Origin: Clostridia bacterium
GTDB taxonomy: Bacteria > Bacillota > Clostridia > Oscillospirales > Oscillospiraceae
Reading direction: 5' to 3'
Length of the DNA stretch: 19,278 nucleotides
Assembly: GCA_021153265.1 (NCBI GenBank)
Contig: JAGKTU010000038.1
Coordinates: forward strand, 1-19,278
Shown here: positions 6,384-11,991 of the stretch, one piece after another
How the letters are laid out: each line of letters opens with the position of its first letter
How positions within the stretch are numbered: the first letter of the stretch is position 1
Notes under the pieces: model-generated
The model's input: only the letters and a program-made list of their open reading frames with translations
Databases searched by the model: none
What the model was told of the DNA's origin: nothing
Position numbers and translations under genes: made by a program

Positions 6384-7220
6384 TTATTTTGTAATTTCCT
6401 CGATAACAGGCAATTCATAGCTTGGGAAATAAATGCCCCATATTTCACCGTTGTGGTTCAGCTCCAAAATATGATAACTCTTACAATGTATACATCCATA
6501 ATTGTCGATGGTGAGCTTGTATTGCTTATATATGCCTTTATTGTATGGTACTTCTTTGTTCCACCCGGCAATTCGAATATGTTTTTTTATTGTTCGAATT
6601 CCCATGACAGAGGACAGCGGAAAGGCATATTTCCCTTCTAAATTGGCAAGGTAGAGATATTCAGAATCAGAAAAAATCTTGAATATTGGGTTGAAATACT
6701 GTGTTACCTGCATTCCTTTTTCACAGACTTTGATATTCCCATCTTTCAATTTATAGAAGAAGGACAGTACATCCACTTCTTTAGCATCAGTAGGAATGGA
6801 AAACTCTGCAAAAACGGCGTCAGTGGTATTTTCCCAATGGGAAAATACCTGTGCGTTTTCATCTGCACTCAGCACCAATTTTTCTTTTTGGAGGCTCAAT
6901 AGTTTCAACACAAGCCAAATAATGAGACAAATTCCAAAAGTCCAATAAATCCAAGGAGCATTGTGATATCCTTGAGCAAGGGAAACATCGGCTTTCAATA
7001 TGCCACTGAAGAGGAGTGCGGCAGTGATACCGCAGAGAAACTGCACGATTCGAAAAAATTTTGGAAGTTTTGCTTGCGCAACCGTTTCGTCCACATTTTT
7101 ATGGGACTGTTCCAATGCTTGTGATAATGCCAAAGATGGTTTGGCTGCCAAAAAATCATTGCCATTCAACTGGTCGTTCTTCTTGTTAGTTGTTAAGTCA
7201 ATTCCTAAAAAAGGCTTCAT
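6384..7220 (-). CDS. Two-helix membrane protein of unknown function
   Basis: A 278-residue protein I do not recognise. Residues 1-54 are hydrophilic (MKPFLGIDLTTNKKNDQLNG and onward). Two membrane helices follow, about 56-78 (FRIVQFLCGITAALLFSGIL) and 88-110 (APWIYWTFGICLIIWLVLKL). The remaining 165 residues are soluble, with alternating hydrophobic strands, a GYHN segment in the loop between the helices, and a C-terminal part running from YLANLEGKYAFPLSSVMGI to EIWGIYFPSYELPVIEEIT. That strand-rich end could be a PH-like fold, which is a guess. The ATG has AGGAGGG 8 bases upstream and a TTTACA/TATTAT promoter. The gene is clearly richer in A and T than the genes on either side (AAA, AAT and TTT codons are common), as is its upstream neighbour, suggesting separate acquisition. 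Confidence 0.82.
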   Translation of the reverse strand: MKPFLGIDLTTNKKNDQLNGNDFLAAKPSLALSQALEQSHKNVDETVAQAKLPKFFRIVQFLCGITAALLFSGILKADVSLAQGYHNAPWIYWTFGICLIIWLVLKLLSLQKEKLVLSADENAQVFSHWENTTDAVFAEFSIPTDAKEVDVLSFFYKLKDGNIKVCEKGMQVTQYFNPIFKIFSDSEYLYLANLEGKYAFPLSSVMGIRTIKKHIRIAGWNKEVPYNKGIYKQYKLTIDNYGCIHCKSYHILELNHNGEIWGIYFPSYELPVIEEITK

Positions 7221-7241
7221 ATCAAACCCTCCTTTTCTCCA

Positions 7242-7270
7242 ATAATACTACTTTTTCGTGTTACTGTAAA
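7242..7270 (-). promoter_or_regulatory. Sigma-A-type promoter for the two-helix membrane protein
   Basis: On the minus strand TTTACA (7265-7270) and TATTAT (7242-7247) are separated by 17 bases, and AGGAGGG and the ATG at 7220 follow closely. The gene therefore need not depend on read-through from the gene ending at 7479. The 208 bases between 7271 and 7478 hold no recognisable feature apart from a weak CGAGG/CCTCG hairpin near 7282-7297. Confidence 0.75.
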
Positions 7271-7478
7271 TCCCTAATATTCGAGGGCTTTTCCTCGTTT
7301 TTAGTCCTAATAGAACACGAATCTATGGGTCCTAACTTGACACCAGCAGAGGGCTTCAACAAAAAATTGGAAGCAAGCCACAACCATGTACCACTACACG
7401 TAAGAATCCGGCATAGCCCAGAGTATTTCAACTTAGGAAATTGCATTCCATGTACCCATTTGCCTTTGCTCCCTTTTA

Positions 7479-7817
7479 CTATACGCCGCCGGTGAAATCG
7501 ACCAAGCATCCCATGGCAGCAAAGTAGAATAATACCGAGATCACTGGCCATATGTAGATCCAAATGTATTTTTTGCCTATGAGCTGTCGGGCTTCGGGTG
7601 AGCAGCGTTCCATGGAATACAGTCTCCGGCATAGCATAAAGGATATGATGGGCATGGGGTTGAACATCCAGCCAATAGTTGCGGTGACGTAAATTGCTGC
7701 AACAACTTTTATGCCGAAGTGATGAGAAAGGATCATGCAAATAATGAAGACGATACAGAAAAAGCAAAAGATGCCGTTTACGATGGAAGAGATTTTTAGT
7801 CCTCTCAATGTTTTCAT
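7479..7817 (-). CDS. Small three-helix membrane protein of unknown function
   Basis: A 112-residue protein, MKTLRGLKISSIVNGIFCFF onward, with three clear hydrophobic helices at about residues 10-32, 38-62 and 87-107. Between the last two lies a hydrophilic stretch (RRLYSMERCSPEARQLIGKK). I do not recognise the family. The ATG at 7817 is chosen because GGAGG lies 8 bases upstream; an in-frame GTG at 7826 falls inside that ribosome site. A TTTACA/TATCAT promoter precedes it. Base composition is AT-rich, like the gene at 6384-7220, and unlike the rest of the window. The two could be transcribed together, but 258 bases separate them and the second has its own promoter. Possible roles such as a small sensor or immunity protein cannot be supported from the sequence. 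Confidence 0.75.
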   Translation of the reverse strand: MKTLRGLKISSIVNGIFCFFCIVFIICMILSHHFGIKVVAAIYVTATIGWMFNPMPIISFMLCRRLYSMERCSPEARQLIGKKYIWIYIWPVISVLFYFAAMGCLVDFTGGV

Positions 7818-7836
7818 TACCAACACCTCCGATTGA

Positions 7837-7865
7837 ATGATATCACGGTGGGGAACTGATGTAAA
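7837..7865 (-). promoter_or_regulatory. Sigma-A-type promoter for the small membrane protein
   Basis: On the minus strand TTTACA (7860-7865) and TATCAT (7837-7842) are separated by 17 bases, with TGA before the -10. The ATG is at 7817, giving a short leader that contains GGAGG. Confidence 0.75.
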
Positions 7866-7891
7866 TACGAAATTCGACGTTATTGCAACAT

Positions 7892-7923
7892 AAAAGGCTT
7901 GACCAAAACGGTCAAGCCTTTTT
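7892..7923 (+). terminator. Orphan bidirectional terminator hairpin
   Basis: AAAAGGCTTGACC (7892-7904) pairs with GGTCAAGCCTTTT (7910-7922) around an AAAAC loop, with a five-T run on the plus strand. No gene reads into it: the left neighbour starts at 7817 and runs away, and the right-hand promoter (7997-8025) lies beyond it. It shares AAAAGGCTTG...CAAGCCTTTT with the spoVAC terminator at 6338-6366. It may have belonged to a gene now gone, or insulate the divergent promoters. Confidence 0.75.
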
Positions 7924-7996
7924 GGAAAAACTATGCGATAGCTTGGAACCAGAGAAGGGTGTTTTCGAGTTCTTCTGCACGCTAAAGCAGAAATGG

Positions 7997-8025
7997 TTGC
8001 GGCAGGATTCTTTCTATGCTACAAT
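7997..8025 (+). promoter_or_regulatory. Sigma-A-type promoter for the leader ORF/helical-repeat gene
   Basis: TTGCGG (7997-8002) and TACAAT (8020-8025) are separated by 17 bases. Transcription would begin near 8032, only a few bases before the ribosome site AAGGAGGTG of the 16-codon ORF. Confidence 0.72.
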
Positions 8026-8047
8026 CAATAAAAAGGAGGTGTTTTCT

Positions 8048-8098
8048 ATGCTTGCACAAAACAGCCTGGAAACCGCCGGAGAGGTTCCGGCAAAATAA
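8048..8098 (+). CDS. 16-residue leader peptide or micro-ORF
   Basis: The ORF encodes MLAQNSLETAGEVPAK. It is preceded at the right distance (8 bases) by AAGGAGGTG, a nine-base match to the 16S anti-Shine-Dalgarno sequence and stronger than the site of most full genes here. A good promoter stands just upstream, and the helical-repeat gene starts 18 bases after the TAA. The peptide is neither hydrophobic nor signal-like, which argues against a small membrane toxin. Its last codons overlap a small hairpin (8075-8080 with 8086-8091). The loop-proximal half of that hairpin can pair instead with the ribosome site of the next gene, so a regulatory leader is the favoured reading. Whether the peptide itself matters is unknown. 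Confidence 0.5.
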   Translation: MLAQNSLETAGEVPAK

Positions 8099-8116
8099 GA
8101 TTTTACCGGAGGAAAT

Positions 8117-9409
8117 ATGACGAAAAAAGAATTCAAAGCGGCTATGCGGCGCGGTCTGGGCAGATGCGTGATGGCTGTACGGCAGAAGCCTGAAAAATAC
8201 CGGGATATTGTCCTGTGGGCGTGTAAGAGAAATATTGCTTACGATGCCCAGAGTGAGGGGACGCGGTCTTGGTATGTCTACACCATGGCGAATACTTACC
8301 CGGATAGGGAAATTTTCATCCGCACTGTGGCGGAGGCTTTGCGCAAATACCGCCCTAAAGCTGGCTGGGACTTGCTGTATTTCAGCGAATTACTGATGTT
8401 CTTTGCGTCAGATGGCTGGGATTTTGCCCGGAAGACGGTGGAGGACAAATATCAGGAGTTTTTGGCAGCGATGTTTGCCCTGAAACGCAGACCCAGAAGG
8501 GTATTTCATGAATTAACGGATTTAGAGGAGCTTGGACTGGTTCTGGCGGAGGACAGGACGGCATTTTTGCGTATCGCCAAGGACTTTGGGCGGCTATATC
8601 GGGAAAAATCCTACATGACAGATGGGGAGTTTCCTTGGTTTTTCGCAGAGAAAGGTGAACAATACAGAAAAACCTTGGAACATGCGGCTCAGAAGGATGA
8701 AGATATTGCGTGCTTTCTTCAGAGGGAATCAGCCAATATTGCAGCCCGGGAAGAACGGTGGGCGCAACAAAAAGCAAGTTACCCGGATGGGTTGACGGGT
8801 GTCCGCCTATCCCGTTGGCTGCGAAATCATGCAGATACGGAAACAGTGGAGCAGTATGCGGCTGCATACCGGGAGCAGACGCAGCCGGCGCTTCGTGCGC
8901 AGGCGCTGGAGGCTTTTAGCTGGTGCCCGTACCCGGATGCCCCTTTGCCGATCATAGAAGATACCCAGTCGGATCATGAAGCACTGCAAAGCGCGGCTTG
9001 GCGGGCGCTGGAGAACTTGCGCAACCCGGTTGTGCGGAAGTTTGCGCTGGAGAATGTGGACAAAGGCATTCGTACACCTGAAAACTTTGCACTTTTGGTG
9101 ACAAATTATCTGTCTGATGATGCAAAACTGCTGGAAACGCTTCTGTGGGAGTTTGTTGAAACCAGAGACTGGGATGCTGTTCATGCGGCGGGGATGGATG
9201 TATACCGGGTGTTCGAAAAAGACAGCGGAATTCCTCGTCCCAAACATCTGCTGCCGATTTTGTACGAGTACAATCCTTGTTCGTTCTGCCGGGAGTCGGC
9301 GCTGCGGTTTATGTCTGGACATAGGATGCTGACGAAGGAGATACTGGAAGAATGCCGGTTTGACAGCAGTTATGAAATTCGCAGGTTTGCGGAAAAACGA
9401 TTGAAATGA
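8117..9409 (+). CDS. Helical-repeat (HEAT-like) protein of unknown function
   Basis: A 430-residue soluble protein with no signal peptide or membrane helix, rich in Arg, Glu, Trp and Leu and predicted by eye to be almost entirely helical. The second half (about residues 225-430) shows repeated paired helices of HEAT type, for example LRAQALEAFSWCPYP, LQSAAWRALENLRNPVVRK and ESALRFMSGHRMLTKEIL, ending SYEIRRFAEKRLK. The first half has many aromatic residues (WDLLYFSELLMFFASDGWDF). HEAT-like solenoids usually bind proteins or nucleic acids; no catalytic motif is visible and I cannot assign a role. The ATG has GGAGG only 4 bases upstream. It lies 18 bases behind the 16-codon leader ORF and probably shares its promoter. 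A strong terminator follows. Confidence 0.85.
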   Translation: MTKKEFKAAMRRGLGRCVMAVRQKPEKYRDIVLWACKRNIAYDAQSEGTRSWYVYTMANTYPDREIFIRTVAEALRKYRPKAGWDLLYFSELLMFFASDGWDFARKTVEDKYQEFLAAMFALKRRPRRVFHELTDLEELGLVLAEDRTAFLRIAKDFGRLYREKSYMTDGEFPWFFAEKGEQYRKTLEHAAQKDEDIACFLQRESANIAAREERWAQQKASYPDGLTGVRLSRWLRNHADTETVEQYAAAYREQTQPALRAQALEAFSWCPYPDAPLPIIEDTQSDHEALQSAAWRALENLRNPVVRKFALENVDKGIRTPENFALLVTNYLSDDAKLLETLLWEFVETRDWDAVHAAGMDVYRVFEKDSGIPRPKHLLPILYEYNPCSFCRESALRFMSGHRMLTKEILEECRFDSSYEIRRFAEKRLK

Positions 9410-9416
9410 GGACGAC

Positions 9417-9445
9417 AAAAGGCCCGCCTTCCCGGCGGGCCTTTT
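9417..9445. terminator. Bidirectional terminator between the helical-repeat gene and the XRE gene
   Basis: AAAAGGCCCGCC (9417-9428) pairs with GGCGGGCCTTTT (9434-9445) around a TTCCC loop. Both strands carry a T run after a GC-rich stem, and the convergent genes end at 9409 and 9448. Confidence 0.9.
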
Positions 9446-9447
9446 GC

Positions 9448-9657
9448 TTATTCAAAATAGAAGAGGTCTTCGAATTTTTTGTCCAGGGCGATGCAGAGGA
9501 TCAGGGCCAGCTTGGCGGTGGGACAGAACTGGCCGGTCTCGATGGAACTGATGGTGTTCCGGGAGACGCCAACCATCTCCGCAAGCTGAGCTTGGGAAAG
9601 TCCGGCGCTGGTGCGGGCTTCCTTTATATGATTCCGTAATACAAGTTCGTCACGCAT
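9448..9657 (-). CDS. Small XRE-family transcriptional repressor
   Basis: A 69-residue protein that is little more than one helix-turn-helix: IKEARTSAGLSQAQLAEMVG, then VSRNTISSIETGQFCPTAKLALILCIALDKKFEDLF. It matches the short stand-alone XRE regulators (YozG/Cro-like) that are usually paired with a small membrane protein. The ATG at 9657 is only six bases after the stop of the upstream DUF6442-like gene and lacks a strong ribosome site of its own, so translation is probably coupled. It is likely to control its own operon through the three palindromes at 9996-10077, one of which overlaps the -35 element. What signal it senses is unknown; proteins of this size usually have no ligand domain. 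Confidence 0.9.
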   Translation of the reverse strand: MRDELVLRNHIKEARTSAGLSQAQLAEMVGVSRNTISSIETGQFCPTAKLALILCIALDKKFEDLFYFE

Positions 9658-9663
9658 ACTTAC

Positions 9664-9981
9664 TCAACCAAAGAACAGCATTGCGATCAGAGCGGCGCAT
9701 CCGGCGGTGCCGAGCAGAGAGAGCATCCAATAACGCTTCTGTTTCAGATTGATTGCGTAAACCCAAGCATCGGTTGTGACCATGATACCATAGAGAATCC
9801 AGCAGATCTCATTGATGACACGGGTCTTCAAAACCAGACGGTCCATGAGCGTGAAGAACAGACAGGCGCAGGCGCCTACCACACGAGAAGTAGTGGCTGC
9901 TTCACGCTCGACAGCACGCTTGACCTCGTCGACACCTTGATTTTCCTCACGGGCCTTTTTCAAAATTTCTTCCTTGTTCAT
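9664..9981 (-). CDS. DUF6442-like small membrane protein
   Basis: A 105-residue protein. The N-terminal MNKEEILKKAREENQGVDEV is characteristic of DUF6442-type proteins, followed by an amphipathic region (KRAVEREAATTSRVV) and three hydrophobic segments at about residues 35-52, 60-75 and 86-104. These proteins are commonly found beside a small XRE regulator, as here; their function is not known to me. The ATG at 9981 is chosen because AGGAG lies 8 bases upstream; longer in-frame starts lie upstream of that site. The operon has a near-perfect sigma-A promoter (TTGACA/TATACT) covered by palindromes, so expression is probably high unless the downstream XRE protein represses it. The family name is from memory of the N-terminal motif. 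Confidence 0.8.
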   Translation of the reverse strand: MNKEEILKKAREENQGVDEVKRAVEREAATTSRVVGACACLFFTLMDRLVLKTRVINEICWILYGIMVTTDAWVYAINLKQKRYWMLSLLGTAGCAALIAMLFFG

Positions 9982-9995
9982 TGTTGTTACTCCTG

Positions 9996-10077
9996 TTGCC
10001 AAGTTTTATTTGCATGGGTAGTATAGCATCGCCAAGTAAACTTGTCAAGCGCTTTTTGCAAAGTTTTCTTGGCAAGG
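9996..10077. repeat. Three imperfect palindromes, candidate XRE operators
   Basis: Three copies of a TTGCCAAGTnnnCTTGGCAA-like dyad are visible. They are TTGCCAAGTTTTATTTGCA at 9996-10014, CGCCAAGTAAACTTGTCAAG at 10030-10049 and TTGCAAAGTTTTCTTGGCAA at 10056-10075. The shared GCCAAGT/GCAAAGT blocks start at 9998, 10031 and 10058. The middle copy covers the -35 element of the DUF6442/XRE promoter, the first lies between promoter and start codon, and the third lies upstream. This is the arrangement expected for repression by the XRE protein of the same operon. Confidence 0.65.
10020..10048 (-). promoter_or_regulatory. Near-consensus sigma-A promoter for the DUF6442/XRE operon
   Basis: On the minus strand TTGACA (10043-10048) and TATACT (10020-10025) are separated by 17 bases. 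The -35 lies inside the middle palindrome (10030-10049), so the promoter should be blocked when that site is occupied. Confidence 0.85.
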
Positions 10078-10164
10078 TGTGGTGAGGGGATCTCAGGAGG
10101 TGGGAGAATGTGAGGAACAGGGGCATTTCTGGCACTTTTTGCAAAAAGAAGGGTGGGGAATATA

Positions 10165-10193
10165 TTTACTTTGACGATAACATATGGTATGAT
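10165..10193 (+). promoter_or_regulatory. Sigma-A-type promoter for xpt
   Basis: TTTACT (10165-10170) and TATGAT (10188-10193) are separated by 17 bases, with TGG before the -10. The leader to the ATG at 10241 is only about 40 bases, too short for a purine riboswitch. The bases between this promoter and the palindromes (10078-10164) hold nothing I recognise. Confidence 0.7.
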
Positions 10194-10240
10194 TGGAAAA
10201 ATTTTGAATTTTCCGATTGCAGACAAAGGAGCGCACACAA

Positions 10241-10831
10241 ATGAATTTTCTGGAAGAGAGAATCGTTAAGGATGGAATCGTCAAGCCCGGCAATGTGCTG
10301 AAGGTGGACAGTTTTCTGAATCACCAGATGGATATCGCACTGATGGAGCAGATCGGCCGGGAATTTAAGCGCCGGTTCGGTCATAAGCCTGTGTCCAAGG
10401 TGCTGACCATCGAGGCCTCCGGCATCGGCATCGCCGCTTTTGTGGCGAAGGAGTTCGGAGTACCTATGGTGTTTGCCAAGAAGAGTAAGTCCATCAACAT
10501 TGACGGCGACGTGTTCGTGGCGGAGGTGGAATCCTTCACCCATAAGAATAAGAACCGGGTCATCGTGTCCAAGAAGTTCCTTCATGAAGGAGAGCATGTG
10601 CTGATTATCGACGATTTTCTGGCCAACGGCTGCGCGCTGCAGGGTCTGATCAACATTGCGGAGTCTGCCGGAGCTGTCGTGGAAGGCTGCGGTATCGTCA
10701 TTGAAAAGGGTTTCCAGATTGGCGGCCGTGTGATCCGCAATCTGGGCTATCATGTGGAATCTCTGGCCATCGTGGATGCTATGGATGCCGACACCGGTGC
10801 CATCACCTTCCGGGTACAGGAAGGAAATTGA
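10241..10831 (+). CDS. xpt: Xanthine phosphoribosyltransferase
   Basis: A cytoplasmic type I phosphoribosyltransferase that joins xanthine to phosphoribosyl pyrophosphate to make XMP in purine salvage. The 196-residue length is typical. Family blocks are MNFLEERIVKDGIVKPGNVLKVDSFLNHQ at the N-terminus, KVLTIEASGIGIA, PMVFAKKSKS, and the PRPP-binding VLIIDDFLANGCALQGL, followed by a C-terminal hood ending ESLAIVDAMD. The ATG at 10241 is preferred over an in-frame upstream start because AAGGAG lies 9 bases before it. In many Firmicutes xpt is linked to pbuX and controlled by a purine riboswitch; neither is present here. The gene is a single transcription unit with its own promoter and terminator. 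Confidence 0.95.
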   Translation: MNFLEERIVKDGIVKPGNVLKVDSFLNHQMDIALMEQIGREFKRRFGHKPVSKVLTIEASGIGIAAFVAKEFGVPMVFAKKSKSINIDGDVFVAEVESFTHKNKNRVIVSKKFLHEGEHVLIIDDFLANGCALQGLINIAESAGAVVEGCGIVIEKGFQIGGRVIRNLGYHVESLAIVDAMDADTGAITFRVQEGN

Positions 10832-10960
10832 TTGGGAACCAGACCAATCAGACCGCATCTGTGAACCTCCGGATGGCGGGGTGCCTGCACCCTCCGGTCC
10901 CACACCTGTATGCACGAGGATTCGCAATGATACATTTTGCTGAGACCTTTTGACAGTCTA

Positions 10961-10987
10961 AACGCTCCCATTTCGGGAGCGTTTTTT
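10961..10987 (+). terminator. Rho-independent terminator of xpt
   Basis: AACGCTCCC (10961-10969) pairs with GGGAGCGTT (10975-10983) around ATTTC, followed by a six-T run ending at 10987. It touches the stop codon of the convergent AraC gene at 10986. The 129 bases between the xpt stop and this hairpin hold no gene; a second imperfect hairpin lies at about 10868-10898. Confidence 0.9.
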
Positions 10988-11855
10988 ATTGTTTTTTGGA
11001 TATCTGCTTCTGCCGGCGGTATTTGAGAGGGGAGCAGCCGTTGGTTTCGGTGAAGCAGCGGATGAAAAAGCTGACGCCGGAATAGCCGCATTGGGCGGCT
11101 ATGTCCGTGACGCTGAGGTCGGTGGATTCCAGCAGCTCCCGGGCGTGGCTCATGCGCAGGTGGGCAATGTACTCCGTCAACGTTAAATGGAAGGTTTCTT
11201 TAAAATATCGGGAGAGGTACTTGGGGGAGAGGCTGAATTGGGTGGCAAGATCGGAGAGGGAGATCCGATCCCGATAGTGGATGCGGATGTACTCCAGAAG
11301 ACGGCGGGGGAGTTTGCCGACACTATCGGCATCCGCTTCCAGAAGTGGGGCGGCGCGGAGGATATCCATGATAAATTGCAGCAAAAGCAATCGGGTTTCC
11401 AGTTGGTACATGGGTGGATTCTCATCGTTGATTTGAATGAGACGGTTGAGTAAATTCAGATTTTCCGTGGTCAGGACGGAAAAAGGGATCCGGCTTGGCA
11501 GCAATCGAATACCTGCGCGCAAGGGAGAGAAGACGGTTTGCTCCAGCGTATCGTTTGACTGAAAGGAGATCAGCTCCAAAGGAAAGAGAATGGTGTAATA
11601 GACGGTGTTCAGATCCTCTGATTTCATGAGATGGAGCTGACGGGGGTTCACGGCGATGATCTGACCGGGTGTCAGGTCGTAGTCCGCACCGCCTACGTTT
11701 ACCAGCAGATGCCCGCGAAGGACGTAGATCAGCTCCATTTCGTCATGCCAGTGCACCGGGATGTGAAAAGCATGGGGTGGATCAGATATGCGGTACTGGG
11801 TATAGGGATAGGCATCGGTGCCGTGGCTTCGGTTTTCGCGCAGGTTCGCATTCAT
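10986..11855 (-). CDS. AraC-family transcriptional regulator with cupin sensor domain
   Basis: A 289-residue regulator. Residues about 15-150 form an AraC-type cupin sensor: PVHWHDEMELIYVLRGHLLV with metal- or ligand-site His residues, then LTPGQIIAVNPRQLHLMKS. The last 100 residues are the double helix-turn-helix: ISLSDLATQFSLSPKYLSRY, then HARELLESTDLSVTDIAAQCGYSG and SFFIRCFTETNGCSPLKYRR. The cupin half suggests sensing of a small molecule such as a sugar, but the ligand cannot be read from the sequence. The ATG at 11855 is chosen because GGAG lies 8 bases upstream; a GTG at 11864 overlaps that site. The gene is divergent from the MATE exporter, whose promoter lacks a good -35 element, so this protein is its probable activator. 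Confidence 0.92.
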   Translation of the reverse strand: MNANLRENRSHGTDAYPYTQYRISDPPHAFHIPVHWHDEMELIYVLRGHLLVNVGGADYDLTPGQIIAVNPRQLHLMKSEDLNTVYYTILFPLELISFQSNDTLEQTVFSPLRAGIRLLPSRIPFSVLTTENLNLLNRLIQINDENPPMYQLETRLLLLQFIMDILRAAPLLEADADSVGKLPRRLLEYIRIHYRDRISLSDLATQFSLSPKYLSRYFKETFHLTLTEYIAHLRMSHARELLESTDLSVTDIAAQCGYSGVSFFIRCFTETNGCSPLKYRRQKQISKKQ

Positions 11856-11884
11856 GGGCGGCACTCCTTTTGATAGATGCTTCC

Positions 11885-11912
11885 ATTATATCAAAAAGTC
11901 GAAATAATGCAA
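11885..11912 (-). promoter_or_regulatory. Sigma-A-type promoter for the AraC regulator
   Basis: On the minus strand TTGCAT (11907-11912) and TATAAT (11885-11890) are separated by 16 bases. A small dyad, CAAC-N5-GTTG at 11910-11922, overlaps the -35 element and could be a site for autoregulation. Confidence 0.78.
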
Positions 11913-11954
11913 CTATCGGTTGAAATGAAGCAAGAAATTAGGAAGAAAAGAAGA

Positions 11955-11960
11955 TATAAT
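11955..11960 (+). promoter_or_regulatory. Candidate -10 element for the MATE gene
   Basis: A perfect TATAAT lies 32 bases before the MATE start, but the bases 17 upstream (AAGAAA) do not resemble a -35 element. A strong -10 with a missing -35 is what an activator-dependent promoter looks like, consistent with the divergent AraC gene. Confidence 0.5.
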
Positions 11961-11991
11961 TAAAGTAAGAAAATCAAGGAGTATGATTGTT

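Noticed and set aside
7261..7767. Long minus-strand frame (168 codons) overlapping the small membrane-protein gene
   Set aside because: His/Cys/Arg-rich translation typical of an out-of-frame shadow, no ribosome site, and it overlaps a better-supported gene in another frame.
7883..8047. Upstream extension of the 16-codon leader ORF as a 71-codon gene beginning with TTG
   Set aside because: It would run through the terminator hairpin at 7892-7923 and across the promoter at 7997-8025, and has no ribosome site; the ATG at 8048 explains the signals.
10095..10113. Strong AGGAGG followed by ATG immediately followed by TGA, a possible start-stop mini-ORF
   Set aside because: No promoter is visible close upstream on that strand and the site lies ahead of the xpt promoter, so it is unlikely to be transcribed; chance match.
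10166..10927. 253-codon minus-strand frame opposite xpt, with a GGAGG and ATG near 10865-10850
   Set aside because: Its translation resembles no protein, it spans the xpt promoter and most of xpt, and the ribosome-site match is part of a hairpin-forming 3' region.
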